Part shown: in pieces, positions 52,274 to 60,746 of the stretch
Layout: the number at the start of each line of letters is the position of its first letter
How positions within the stretch are numbered: the first letter of the stretch is position 1
Assembly: GCA_024372625.1 (NCBI GenBank)
Contig: CP099605.1
Span: 1,612,001 to 1,676,000 of the forward strand
DNA length: 64,000 nucleotides
Reading direction: 5' to 3'
Origin: Comamonadaceae bacterium OTU4NAUVB1
Lineage (GTDB): Bacteria > Pseudomonadota > Gammaproteobacteria > Burkholderiales > Burkholderiaceae_C
Made by a program: the position numbers and the translations under genes
Notes under the pieces: generated by a model
What the model saw: the letters and a program-made list of their open reading frames with translations, nothing else
Told to the model about the DNA's origin: nothing
Databases searched by the model: none

Positions 52274-52296
52274 AGCCTTCGCGCGCGGGCTACACT
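52269..52296 (+). promoter_or_regulatory. Candidate sigma70 promoter for the Liv-type lipoprotein gene
   Basis: TTTGAA (52269) and TACACT (52291) are separated by 16 bp, about 125 bp upstream of ATG 52422. The match is moderate and unsupported by other data. Confidence 0.35.
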
Positions 52297-52421
52297 GCGC
52301 GCGGTTCAGACATGCACCGATGCGGGCGGAGCCGGCACGGCGCGGAACTTGCTGCGACGTCGCGGTCGGTTTCGACGACCGGTTTCCCCATCACTCTCAA
52401 CTCGTTCCCTGGAGTTTTCTC

Positions 52422-53624
52422 ATGCAATTGAAATGGACCGCGGTCGCACTGGCCGCCCTGACGCTGGTGGCCTGTGGCAAGAAGGACGAGGCCGCCGCGC
52501 CGACCGCCGCGACGCCCACGGCCGCCGCGCCGGCCGCCGCTCCCGCGGGCGAGACGATCGTCGTGAAGATCGGTCACGTCGGTCCGGTCAGCGGCGCGAT
52601 CGCCCACCTGGGCAAGGACAACGAGCTGGGTGCCAAGATGGCCATCGAGGACCTCAACGCCAAGGGCGTGAAGATCGGTGGCAAGACCGCCAAATTTGAA
52701 CTCCTGGCCGAGGACGACGCCGGCGATCCCAAGCAGGGCACCGCCGTCGCCCAGAAGCTGGTCGACAGCAAGGTCAACGGCGTGGTGGGCCACCTGAATT
52801 CCGGCACCACGATTCCCGCTTCCAAGCTCTACAGCGACGCCGGCATCCCGCAGATCTCGCCATCGGCGACCAATCCCAAGTACACCCGTCAGGGTTTCAA
52901 GACGACGTTCCGCGTCGTCGCCGACGACACGCAGCTCGGCGGCACGCTCGGGCGCTACGCGGTCGACACGCTCAAGGCCAAGAACATCGCCGTCATCGAC
53001 GACCGCACGGCCTACGGCCAGGGCGTCGCCGAGGAGTTCGAGAAGGCCGCCAAGGCGGCCGGGGCGACCATCGTGGGCCACGAGTTCACGACCGACAAGT
53101 CGACCGACTTCAATGCCATCCTGACCAAGCTCAAGGGCACCAAGCCCGACGTGCTGTTCTTCGGCGGCATGGACGCGGTCGGTGGCCCGATGCTCAAGCA
53201 GGTCAAGCAGCTCGGCATGAACGTCAAGTTCATGGGTGGCGACGGCCTCTGCACGGGCGAGCTGGCCAAGCTCGCCGGCGATGCGATCGGCGAGGACATG
53301 GTGGTGTGCGCCGAGGCCGGCGGGGTCGATGGCGACTTCAAGGGACCGCTGGACAGCTGGAAGGCGAAATTCAAGGAGAAGAACGGCGTCGAGGTGCAGA
53401 TCTACGCACCGTACGTGTACGACGCCGTCCAGGTCCTGGCCGCGGCCATGGAAAAGGCCGGGTCCATCGACCCGGAAAAGTACCTGCCCGAAGTCGGCAA
53501 GATCGACCACAAGGGGCTGACCGGTCCGATCGTGTTCGACGAGAAGGGCGACATCAAGAATGGCGCTTTGACGCTGTTCACCTACAAGGGCGGTGCCCGC
53601 ACGCAGATCTCGGTCGTGCGCTGA
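52422..53624 (+). CDS. Liv-type ABC substrate-binding lipoprotein
   Basis: A 400-residue periplasmic binding protein of the branched-chain amino acid type. The N-terminus is a short lipoprotein signal (TLVACGKK, Cys at the lipobox) followed by an Ala/Pro/Thr linker. The mature domain (VVKIGHVGPVSGAIAHLGKD, then SGTTIPASKLYSDAGIPQIS, then AYGQGVAEEFEKAAKAAGAT) matches LivJ/LivK closely. No permease or ATPase gene is adjacent, so it must work with a transporter encoded elsewhere. It is followed by two hairpins, the second a clear terminator. Confidence 0.93.
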   Translation: MQLKWTAVALAALTLVACGKKDEAAAPTAATPTAAAPAAAPAGETIVVKIGHVGPVSGAIAHLGKDNELGAKMAIEDLNAKGVKIGGKTAKFELLAEDDAGDPKQGTAVAQKLVDSKVNGVVGHLNSGTTIPASKLYSDAGIPQISPSATNPKYTRQGFKTTFRVVADDTQLGGTLGRYAVDTLKAKNIAVIDDRTAYGQGVAEEFEKAAKAAGATIVGHEFTTDKSTDFNAILTKLKGTKPDVLFFGGMDAVGGPMLKQVKQLGMNVKFMGGDGLCTGELAKLAGDAIGEDMVVCAEAGGVDGDFKGPLDSWKAKFKEKNGVEVQIYAPYVYDAVQVLAAAMEKAGSIDPEKYLPEVGKIDHKGLTGPIVFDEKGDIKNGALTLFTYKGGARTQISVVR

Positions 53625-53672
53625 TTCACGCGAAGCCCTCCTGGGCTTCGCACCGGCATGCCGGCGATGACC

Positions 53673-53696
53673 AAGGGGCCTCGTGCCCCTTTTTTT
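53673..53696 (+). terminator. Intrinsic terminator after the Liv-type lipoprotein gene
   Basis: A perfect 7-bp stem AAGGGGC / GCCCCTT with a five-base loop runs into seven T residues. A separate perfect 8-bp hairpin without a T-tract lies just before it at 53631-53650. It also separates this gene from the convergent crtE. Confidence 0.85.
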
Positions 53697-53722
53697 CGTT
53701 GGGGGCCGAAGATCGGGGTGGC

Positions 53723-54646
53723 TCAGTCGCTGCGGATCAGCTGGCGCGCGTAGCGCGCCAGCGAGGCGTCGGGGCCCAACGCCAGCCGCAGCGACGCCTG
53801 GGCTTGCGTCATGTGCTGGGCCAGGCAGTCGCGCGCGGCCGTCAGTCCCAGGAGCGCGACGAGGGTCGACTTGCCTGCGTCGCGGCCGACGTCCTTGCCC
53901 AGGGTCGAGGCCGTCCCGCACGCGTCGGCGATGTCGTCGGCGAGCTGGAAGGCCTGACCCAGTTCGCAGGCGAAGGTCACGAGCGCCGTCCGCGTCGTGG
54001 CGTCGGCGTGCGCGGCCAGCGCCGCGATCTCGACCGCGGCGGTGAACAGCGAGCCGGTCTTGAGCTGGTTGGTCTGCACGATCGACTCGGCGCTGCGCTG
54101 GACGCGTCCGTCGCGCAGGTCGCGGCATTGACCGCCCACCAGGCCCCGGGGTCCGATGGCTTCGGCCAGGATGGTCATGCACCGCACCCGCACGGCGGGC
54201 GCCAGCGTGCTGCTGCCCGCGGCGACGAAAGCCTGTCCCAGCAGGGCGACCGCCGCCAGGATGGCGACGTCGTCGCCGTGGAGCACGTGCAGGGCCGGCT
54301 GGCCGCGACGCATCTGCGCGTCGTCCATGCACGGGAGATCGTCCAGCGCGAGGGATGCGGCGTGCACCATCTCCAGTGCGCAGGCGGCGTCGATGACGTC
54401 GCTGGCTTCCACGCCCATGTCCTGCGCCGCCAGCAGCAGCAGCAAGGGCCGCAGGCGCTTGCCCGGTGCCATGACGCAGGCATGCATCGCGCGGGAAACC
54501 GTGTCGGTGTCGGACGCGGGCGCCGGAATCCATGCCAGCAGGCGTTCATCGACACGCGATCGCAGCGCGTCCACGTGGGCCACGGGATCCATCGATGCGA
54601 TCGCATCGGATGCCGGTGGGGGTCGGAGAACGGAGGTGGAAAGCAT
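53723..54646 (-). CDS. crtE: Geranylgeranyl diphosphate synthase (CrtE-type polyprenyl synthetase)
   Basis: Trans-isoprenyl diphosphate synthase, 307 aa. It would extend FPP with IPP to GGPP, the first committed step of carotenoid synthesis. The first aspartate-rich motif is LALDDLPCMDDAQMRRG. The second is FQLADDIADACG, followed by GRDAGKSTLVALLG as in CrtE of Pantoea. KTGSLF is the conserved lysine segment. The ATG at 54646 was chosen; the frame continues to a TTG at 54670 without support. It is divergent from the crtXY-crtI-crtB operon, whereas in Pantoea crtE heads that operon. Confidence 0.92.
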   Translation of the reverse strand: MLSTSVLRPPPASDAIASMDPVAHVDALRSRVDERLLAWIPAPASDTDTVSRAMHACVMAPGKRLRPLLLLLAAQDMGVEASDVIDAACALEMVHAASLALDDLPCMDDAQMRRGQPALHVLHGDDVAILAAVALLGQAFVAAGSSTLAPAVRVRCMTILAEAIGPRGLVGGQCRDLRDGRVQRSAESIVQTNQLKTGSLFTAAVEIAALAAHADATTRTALVTFACELGQAFQLADDIADACGTASTLGKDVGRDAGKSTLVALLGLTAARDCLAQHMTQAQASLRLALGPDASLARYARQLIRSD

Positions 54647-54664
54647 GAATGCTTTTTTATAGCG

Positions 54665-54676
54665 TGACAAATGTCA
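54665..54676. promoter_or_regulatory. TGAC-N4-GTCA dyad between crtE and crtXY
   Basis: A short symmetric element lies in the 98-bp gap between the divergent carotenoid start codons, beside an AT-rich tract. It contains TTGACA in the crtE direction. It is a candidate binding site for a regulator of the cluster; none is encoded next to it apart from a degenerate receiver protein at 60285. Confidence 0.4.
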
Positions 54677-54744
54677 AAGCGGTGTCGGCCGACAGCGCGC
54701 ACTCTGGCGACTCCCCAGAATGGACCGATCCTCCACGGCCGCTC

Positions 54745-57246
54745 ATGCCCCACTTTGCGATCCTCGCGCCACCTTTCACCAGCCACATCCGGGCACTCGA
54801 AGCCCTGGCGGACGCATTGCATTCACGGGGACATCGCATCAGCTGGTTGCACCAGGCCGATGTCGGTGCACTGATCCGCAGCCCCCACGTCGAATTCCAT
54901 GCGCTGGGCGCGGCGACCCATCCGTCCGGTTCGCTCGACGGCGTCGTCGCGCGCGCCGCCCGTCCCGGGGGGCCGTCGGGTCTGCGCCGCGTGATCCGCG
55001 ACGTGGCCGAGGCCACCGACATGCTTTGCCGCGAGGCCCCCGGGCGGCTGCGTGCGCTGGGCGTCGATGTCGTCATCGCCGATCAGATGGAGGCGGCGGG
55101 TGGCTTGGTCGCGGCGCATCTGGGGTTGCCGTTCGTCTCCGTCGCCTGCGCGTTGCCGGTCAACCGCGAGCCTCGGGTGCCCTTGCCGGTGATGCACTGG
55201 GCGCTCGCCACCGATCCGGCGGGCCTGCAGATGAACCAGGGCAGCGAGCGCGTCTACGACTGGCTCATGCGACCGCACGCCGAAGTCATCGCGCGTCATG
55301 CGGCCGCCTTCGGTCTGCCGCCTCGCACACGCATCGACCAGTGCCTGTCGCCTTCGCTGCAGCTCGCGCAGACGGTGGCGGGCTTCGACTTCGCGCGCGA
55401 AGCCGCACCCGCCGTGCTGCAGGCGGTGGGTCCGCTGCGCGGCCCGATGGACGCCGAGGAGGCGCTCGAACGCCACGCGCCCGGCATCGTCCACGACCGG
55501 CCCTTCGTGTTCGCCTCGCTCGGCACGCTGCAGGGCGGGCGTTTCCGGCTGTTCCTGAGGATCGCGCGCGCCTGCCGCGACGTGGGCGCGCAGGTGCTGT
55601 TGGCGCATTGCGACCGGCTCGATGCCCGGCAGGCCGATGCCCTGCGCCGCGCGGGAGCGACCTGGGTGACCGGCTTCGCACCGCAGCGCGACGCCGTGGC
55701 GCGCGCCGATGTCGTCATCACGCACGCCGGCCTCAACACCGTCATGGATGCGCTGGCCGCCGGCAAGCCGATGCTGGCCCTGCCCATCGCTTTCGACCAG
55801 CCCGGCTGCGCCGCGAGGGTGGTGCATGCCGGGGCGGGATTGCGCATCCTGCCGGGACTCGCCACCTCCGGCGCGATCCGCAAGGCGCTGCGGCGCCTGC
55901 TGGACGAACCCCGTTTCGCCGAAGCCGCACGATCGCTCGCGCCGGCGGTGCGGGCGGCCGGCGGCACGGCCCTGGCCGTCGGGCTGATCGAGCGGATGCT
56001 GTCGTCGCGGGCGGTCGATGTCCCGTCCGTCGCATCCGTGCGGTCGCCACACGGGTCGGACGCGACGGCTTGCGACCTGCTGCTCGTGGGTGGCGGTCTG
56101 AGCAACGGCCTGATCGCGTTGCGTCTCGCGCAGCAGCGTCCGGACCTCCGCGTGATCGTCCTGGAGCGCGACGACGCGGCGGGCGGCAACCACACGTGGT
56201 CGTTCCACGACGCCGACCTGGATGCGGCACAGAACGCCTGGGTGGCGCCGCTGGTGGCGCACCGCTGGCCGGCGCACGGCGTGCGCTTTCCTCAATGTCG
56301 GCGCCGGGTCGAGGGCGGCTACGCGTCGGTCACGTCGTCGCGCTTCGACGCCGTGCTGCGCCAGTGCCTGGGCGACCGCCTGGTCTTCGGGGCGGCGGTG
56401 CAACGGCTGGACGCGCACGCCGTCACCCTGGCCGATGGCCGCGTGCTGACGGCGCGTTGCGTGATCGACGGCCGGGGCGCCCGGCCGAGTCCGCACCTCG
56501 CGCTGGGTTTCCAGAAGTTCCTCGGCCAGGAAATCCGCACGACCGCGCCGCACGGCCTCTCGGAACCCGTGCTGATGGACGCGACGGTCGATCAGCACGA
56601 TGCCTACCGCTTCGTCTACCTGCTGCCGTTCACGAGCGACACCCTGCTCGTCGAGGACACCTATTACGCCGACGGCGCGGCGCTCGACGACGCCGTGCTG
56701 CGCGAGCGCATCGCCGCGTACGTCCACGCGCAGGGCTGGCGGATCGCCGAGGTGCTTCGCGAGGAGCGCGGGGTGCTGCCGATCGTGCTGGCCGGCGACG
56801 CGCAGGCGTTCTGGCGCGATGCCGCAGACGGCGCGGTGCCGGTCGGGCTGGCTGCGGCCCTGTTCCATCCCACCACCGGTTATTCGCTGCCCGATGCCGT
56901 GCGCCTGGCCGACCGCCTCGCGGCGCTGCCCGACGTCGACGCCCCGGCGGTCCGTGCCGCCGTGCGCGACCACGCCCTGGCGACCTGGCGCGACCGGAGC
57001 TTCTTCCGATTGCTCAACCGTATGCTGTTCCGCGCTGCGGAACCGTCCCGGCGCTGGCGGGTGATGCAGCGCTTCTACGGTCTGCCGGCGCCGCTCATCG
57101 CCCGCTTCTACGCGGGCCGGCCGACCCTGGCCGATCAACTTCGAATTCTCATGGGCAAGCCGCCGGTGCCGCTGGGCGCCGCGCTGCGGGCCGCCCTGGC
57201 GACCGACCTGCGCGGAACGCCCGAACTTCAGGAAAAGACCTCATGA
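54745..57246 (+). CDS. crtX-crtY: Fused carotenoid glucosyltransferase (CrtX) - lycopene beta-cyclase (CrtY)
   Basis: One uninterrupted 833-residue frame encodes two carotenoid enzymes. Residues 1 to about 420 are CrtX: HFAILAPPFTSHIRALEALA at the start and the UDP-sugar site ITHAGLNTVMDALAAGKPML followed by LPIAFDQPG. After a linker of about 22 residues, residues 442-833 are a full CrtY: FAD motif LLLVGGGLSNGLIALRLAQ, AGGNHTWSFHDADL, ATVDQHDAYRFVYLLPF, LFHPTTGYSLPDAV and ARFYAGRPTLADQLRILMG. In Pantoea these are two genes, crtX and crtY, in the same order. No stop lies at the junction. An internal GTG (56038) or ATG (55996) could in principle start a separate CrtY, but neither has a clear ribosome site. 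The start at 54745 matches the CrtX N-terminus. It overlaps crtI by ATGA. Confidence 0.92.
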   Translation: MPHFAILAPPFTSHIRALEALADALHSRGHRISWLHQADVGALIRSPHVEFHALGAATHPSGSLDGVVARAARPGGPSGLRRVIRDVAEATDMLCREAPGRLRALGVDVVIADQMEAAGGLVAAHLGLPFVSVACALPVNREPRVPLPVMHWALATDPAGLQMNQGSERVYDWLMRPHAEVIARHAAAFGLPPRTRIDQCLSPSLQLAQTVAGFDFAREAAPAVLQAVGPLRGPMDAEEALERHAPGIVHDRPFVFASLGTLQGGRFRLFLRIARACRDVGAQVLLAHCDRLDARQADALRRAGATWVTGFAPQRDAVARADVVITHAGLNTVMDALAAGKPMLALPIAFDQPGCAARVVHAGAGLRILPGLATSGAIRKALRRLLDEPRFAEAARSLAPAVRAAGGTALAVGLIERMLSSRAVDVPSVASVRSPHGSDATACDLLLVGGGLSNGLIALRLAQQRPDLRVIVLERDDAAGGNHTWSFHDADLDAAQNAWVAPLVAHRWPAHGVRFPQCRRRVEGGYASVTSSRFDAVLRQCLGDRLVFGAAVQRLDAHAVTLADGRVLTARCVIDGRGARPSPHLALGFQKFLGQEIRTTAPHGLSEPVLMDATVDQHDAYRFVYLLPFTSDTLLVEDTYYADGAALDDAVLRERIAAYVHAQGWRIAEVLREERGVLPIVLAGDAQAFWRDAADGAVPVGLAAALFHPTTGYSLPDAVRLADRLAALPDVDAPAVRAAVRDHALATWRDRSFFRLLNRMLFRAAEPSRRWRVMQRFYGLPAPLIARFYAGRPTLADQLRILMGKPPVPLGAALRAALATDLRGTPELQEKTS

Positions 57247-58739
57247 AACCCGCCCGCAATGCCGTCGTCGTGGGAGCCGGCTTCGGCGGACTCGCATTGG
57301 CCATCCGCCTGCAGTCCGCCGGTGTCCAGACCACGCTGCTGGAAGGACGCGACCAGCCCGGCGGACGCGCCTACGTCTACCGCGACCAGGGCTTCACCTT
57401 CGACGCCGGACCGACCGTCATCACCGATCCGACCGCCCTGGAGGAGTTGTTCTCCCTGTCCGGACGACGCATGGCCGACTACGTCGAACTGCTCCCCGTG
57501 GCGCCGTTCTACCGGCTGTGCTGGGAGGACGCGCCCCCGTTCGACTACGCCAACGACCAGGCCGATCTCGACGCCCAGATCGCCGCGCGCTCGCCCGAGG
57601 ACGTCGAGGGCTACCGGCGATTCCTCGCCTATTCCCGCGCCGTCTTCGACGAGGGTTATCTCAAGCTGGGCACGGTGCCGTTCCTGTCGTTCCGCAGCAT
57701 GGTGCAGGCCGGCCCGGCGCTCGCCAAGCTGCAGGCCTGGCGCAGCGTCTACAGCATGGTCTCGAAATTCATCAAGGACGAGCACCTGCGCCAGGCCTTC
57801 AGCTTCCATTCGCTGCTGGTGGGCGGCAATCCTTTCGCGACCTCGTCGATCTACGCGCTCATCCACGCGCTGGAGCGCGAGTGGGGCGTGTGGTTTCCGC
57901 GCGGGGGGACCGGCGCCCTGGTGCAGGGCATGGTGCGCCTGTTCGAGGACCTGGGCGGGACGCTGCGCCTGAATGCGCCCGTCGAACGCATCGAACTCGA
58001 CAAGCGCCGCGCGACGGGCGTCGTGCTCGGCGGGGCCTCGGCCGGCGAGCGCATCGCCGCCGACATGGTGGCGAGCAACGCCGACGTGGTCCACACCTAC
58101 GAAGCGCTGCTCGGCCACGAGCCCCGCGGTCGGCTCGAGGGCAAGCGTCTGAAGCGCAAGAACTTCTCGATGTCGCTGTTCGTCATCCATTTCGGCCTGA
58201 AGCGCCGGCACGAGCACCTGCGGCACCACACGGTGTGCTTCGGCCCACGCTATCGCGAACTGATCCAGGAGATCTTCCACGGCAAGGAATTGGCCGACGA
58301 TTTCTCGCTCTACCTGCACGCGCCGTGCGTGACCGATCCGTCGCTCGCACCCGAGGGCTGCGGCGCGCATTACGTGCTCGCGCCGGTTCCCCATCTTGGC
58401 AACGCCGACATTGACTGGGCCGTCGAGGGGCCCCGCTTCCGGGACCGTATCCTTCAGTACCTAGAAAAGTACTACATCCCCGACTTGCAGGCCGATCTCG
58501 TGACCAGTCGAATCTTCACTCCCGCCGATTTCCGCGACGAACTGGGCGCCCACCTGGGCTCGGCGTTCTCGCTGGAACCCCTGTTGACGCAGAGCGCCTG
58601 GTTTCGCCCGCACAACCGGGATCGCCTGATCCGCAACCTCTACATCGCCGGCGCCGGCACGCATCCGGGTGCGGGCGTGCCGGGTGTCGTGGGTTCGGCC
58701 AAGGCGACGGCGGGGCTGATGCTGGAGGAGGGCGCATGA
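57243..58739 (+). CDS. crtI: Phytoene desaturase
   Basis: CrtI-type FAD-dependent desaturase, 498 aa, converting phytoene to lycopene by four desaturations. The N-terminal Rossmann motif is VVVGAGFGGLALAIRLQSAG, followed by the ERDxPGGRAY-like segment LLEGRDQPGGRAYVY and FDAGPTVITDP. The C-terminal signature is NLYIAGAGTHPGAGVPGVVG. It sits between the fused crtXY gene and crtB with four-base overlaps on both sides, so the three are coupled. Length and motifs are normal. Confidence 0.96.
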   Translation: MKPARNAVVVGAGFGGLALAIRLQSAGVQTTLLEGRDQPGGRAYVYRDQGFTFDAGPTVITDPTALEELFSLSGRRMADYVELLPVAPFYRLCWEDAPPFDYANDQADLDAQIAARSPEDVEGYRRFLAYSRAVFDEGYLKLGTVPFLSFRSMVQAGPALAKLQAWRSVYSMVSKFIKDEHLRQAFSFHSLLVGGNPFATSSIYALIHALEREWGVWFPRGGTGALVQGMVRLFEDLGGTLRLNAPVERIELDKRRATGVVLGGASAGERIAADMVASNADVVHTYEALLGHEPRGRLEGKRLKRKNFSMSLFVIHFGLKRRHEHLRHHTVCFGPRYRELIQEIFHGKELADDFSLYLHAPCVTDPSLAPEGCGAHYVLAPVPHLGNADIDWAVEGPRFRDRILQYLEKYYIPDLQADLVTSRIFTPADFRDELGAHLGSAFSLEPLLTQSAWFRPHNRDRLIRNLYIAGAGTHPGAGVPGVVGSAKATAGLMLEEGA

Positions 58740-59722
58740 ACCATCGCTGGTCCCAGGGAGGGCGCGCCAGCGTCGATCGCACGTCGCGCCATGCCGAACA
58801 GGCGATCCGCCAGGGGTCCAAGAGTTTCGCCGCCGCCGCGAAGCTGTTCGATCCGGCCACGCGCGACAGTGCCGTAAAACTCTACGCGTGGTGCCGTCAC
58901 TGCGACGACGTGATCGACGGCCAGTCGCTCGGCCATGGACAGATCGGCGGCGACCGCCGCGACGGCGCCGAACGCATCGCCGAACTCCGCTTCCTGACCC
59001 TGGGAGCTTGTCGCGGCGACCCCATGACGCACCCGGCGTTCGTCGGTCTGCAGCAGATCGTGCGCCTGCACGGCATCCCCGAGCATTACCTGATGGAGCA
59101 CCTGGCCGGTTTCGCGATGGACGTCGATCCGGACGTGCGCTACGAATCCATCGACGACACGCTGCGCTACGCCTGGCGCGTCGCCGGTGTGGTCGGCGTG
59201 ATGATGGCCCTGCTGATGGGCACGCGCGGCGGCGACACTGTGCCTGCGAACGTGCTCGACCGCGCCTGCGACCTGGGCGTGGCGTTCCAGTTCACCAACA
59301 TCGCCCGCGACATCGTGGAGGACGCCTGCATCGGCCGCGTCTACCTGCCGGCGCAATGGCTGCGCGAGGCGGGTCTGCCCGTGGGCGACCCGGCCGCGCT
59401 GGCGCGTTCCGAGCATCGCGCGGCGCTCGCCGTCGTGGCCGCCCGGCTGGTGGAGGCTGCCGAGCCCTATTACCGCTCCTCGATGACCGGCATCGCGACA
59501 TTGCCCATCCGTTCGGCCTGGTCGATCGCCACCGCACGCGGCGTCTATCGACACATCGGCCATCTCGTGCGCGCGCGCGGCGCCCGGGCCTGGGATCAGC
59601 GTGCGGCCACGTCGCGGTGGGACAAGCTTCGATTCGTGGCCCGGGGAGGCGTGGTCGCGCTGCTTTCGCGCGCGTTGCCTCCGCGGTCGCGAGCACCCCA
59701 ACTCTGGCGCCGACCGGTCTGA
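58736..59722 (+). CDS. crtB: Phytoene synthase
   Basis: Squalene/phytoene synthase family, 328 aa, condensing two GGPP to phytoene. The two aspartate-rich motifs are YAWCRHCDDVIDG and FTNIARDIVEDACIGRVYLP; the second also contains the family signature. The C-terminus is arginine-rich and extends about 20 residues past the usual end. It is the last gene of the operon and ends 10 bp from the remnant of crtZ on the opposite strand. Confidence 0.96.
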   Translation: MNHRWSQGGRASVDRTSRHAEQAIRQGSKSFAAAAKLFDPATRDSAVKLYAWCRHCDDVIDGQSLGHGQIGGDRRDGAERIAELRFLTLGACRGDPMTHPAFVGLQQIVRLHGIPEHYLMEHLAGFAMDVDPDVRYESIDDTLRYAWRVAGVVGVMMALLMGTRGGDTVPANVLDRACDLGVAFQFTNIARDIVEDACIGRVYLPAQWLREAGLPVGDPAALARSEHRAALAVVAARLVEAAEPYYRSSMTGIATLPIRSAWSIATARGVYRHIGHLVRARGARAWDQRAATSRWDKLRFVARGGVVALLSRALPPRSRAPQLWRRPV

Positions 59723-59732
59723 CCGGTCCGGA

Positions 59733-60200
59733 TCAGACCCCGTCGCCCGCGATGCGACGTTGATCGGGGCGGCGCGTCTGCGCGGCCTGCAGTTGGCGTT
59801 TGAGACGTTGGGGAGACGGTGCCCACAGGGAAGCCGAACGACATGCAACCGTCGCGTCCCTGCACGGCAGGGTGCAGGCGCTGCGCCTGGTAGAGCTGCT
59901 TGAGGTAGCCGCTGCGTGGTGTCCAGCGTCCAGCGCAACGGCCAGCGTCGATGCACCGTGCCGTCGTGTGCGACGAAGTAGAGCGCGCCGTAGAGCGTCA
60001 TGCCCGCGCCGATCCATTGCAGCGGCCAGGCGCCCCGCACGCCGAACCGCATCAAGGCGCTCGCCACTCCCGCGAAGACGATCGCGTACAGGTCGCTGGC
60101 CTGGGCGACGCATGGGCATCTGGTTTGCCAGCGTTTCTGGGGATGGAACCGTCGCCAGTCCCGGCACCGGTTCGATGCGCGGTCGGCGTGCTGCATCCAC
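59733..60200 (-). pseudogene. crtZ: Decayed beta-carotene 3-hydroxylase (crtZ remnant)
   Basis: CrtZ homology is spread over different minus-strand frames. One frame (60097-59930) gives SDLYAIVFAG, WPLQWIGAGMTLYGALYF and HDGTVHRRWPLRW, close to Pantoea CrtZ. After a frameshift near 59925 the next frame gives SGYLKQLYQAQRLHPAVQGR, then DGCMSFGF. After a second shift near 59830 comes LWAPSPQRLKRQLQAAQ, to a stop at 59733. Intact CrtZ has HRLHHAV where this has QRLHPAV, so two metal-binding histidines are lost. The N-terminal histidine motifs (about 60200-60100) are also degraded: only a trace, FHPQKRW, remains. No start-to-stop frame covers it. The position, convergent after crtB, is the same as in Pantoea. 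Confidence 0.88.
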
Positions 60201-60284
60201 CATGGAACATCGCTGATCCCGAACCGGCCTGGGCGTGATGCATGCCGATCCGGTCTGGATCCGCAAGGACGAGGAAGGTCACTC

Positions 60285-60746
60285 GTGTCGACGAAACGAG
60301 CGGAAGAAGAAGCTGCAAACAACGCAGGTGCTGCCATTGCGATCGACATGTCGTCGGCGTTGGCCTGTGTTGCCCCGCCCGCGGCCTCGGTGCTGATTGT
60401 CAGCAGTGACGTCGTGGCGGCTTGTTCCCTGGCGGAAAAGCTGCGAAGGCGTCAATGGGCAATGAACGTGATGTGCGCCCACACCGTGCAATCCGCGTTG
60501 ATGTGGATCGCCGAGGCCAAACTCGACGCCGTCATCATCGATTTCGGCAATGAAGGCATGCGTGGCGAAGCGATCGCCGGCACCATCTTCATTGCCTGTC
60601 CGGTCCAGAAGCCGCTCATGATCGCGCTCAGCGTTCAGGCCGCGAGAAAGGGACACATCGGACAGGCCAGAATATTCGACCATGTCATCAAGAAGCCGCC
60701 GAAGGTCCGAGGCCTGGCCAAGCTCGTGGCGAACGCCCGGCTTTGA
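60285..60746 (+). CDS. Stand-alone receiver-like domain protein
   Basis: A 153-residue protein resembling a response-regulator receiver domain without an output domain. The start is GTG 60285 with a clear gaggaagg site six bases upstream. After a 33-residue alanine-rich lead, the fold reads SVLIVSSDVVAACSLAEKL, with phosphoacceptor D86 in LDAVIIDFGNEGM, a serine at 116 (MIALSV) and lysines 136-137 in HVIKKPP. The usual acidic pair after strand 1 is changed to Ser-Ser-Asp, so metal binding and phosphorylation may be impaired. It lies just past the crtZ remnant; a link with pigment control is speculative. Confidence 0.72.
   Translation: MSTKRAEEEAANNAGAAIAIDMSSALACVAPPAASVLIVSSDVVAACSLAEKLRRRQWAMNVMCAHTVQSALMWIAEAKLDAVIIDFGNEGMRGEAIAGTIFIACPVQKPLMIALSVQAARKGHIGQARIFDHVIKKPPKVRGLAKLVANARL

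Noticed and set aside
54647..54670. Upstream TTG start for crtE at 54670
   Set aside because: No ribosome-binding site; ATG 54646 is available and gives a normal CrtE length.
54656..54677. TTGACA with TATAAA as a sigma70 promoter for crtE
   Set aside because: The spacing is only 10 bp, far short of the usual 16-18; kept only as part of a possible operator.
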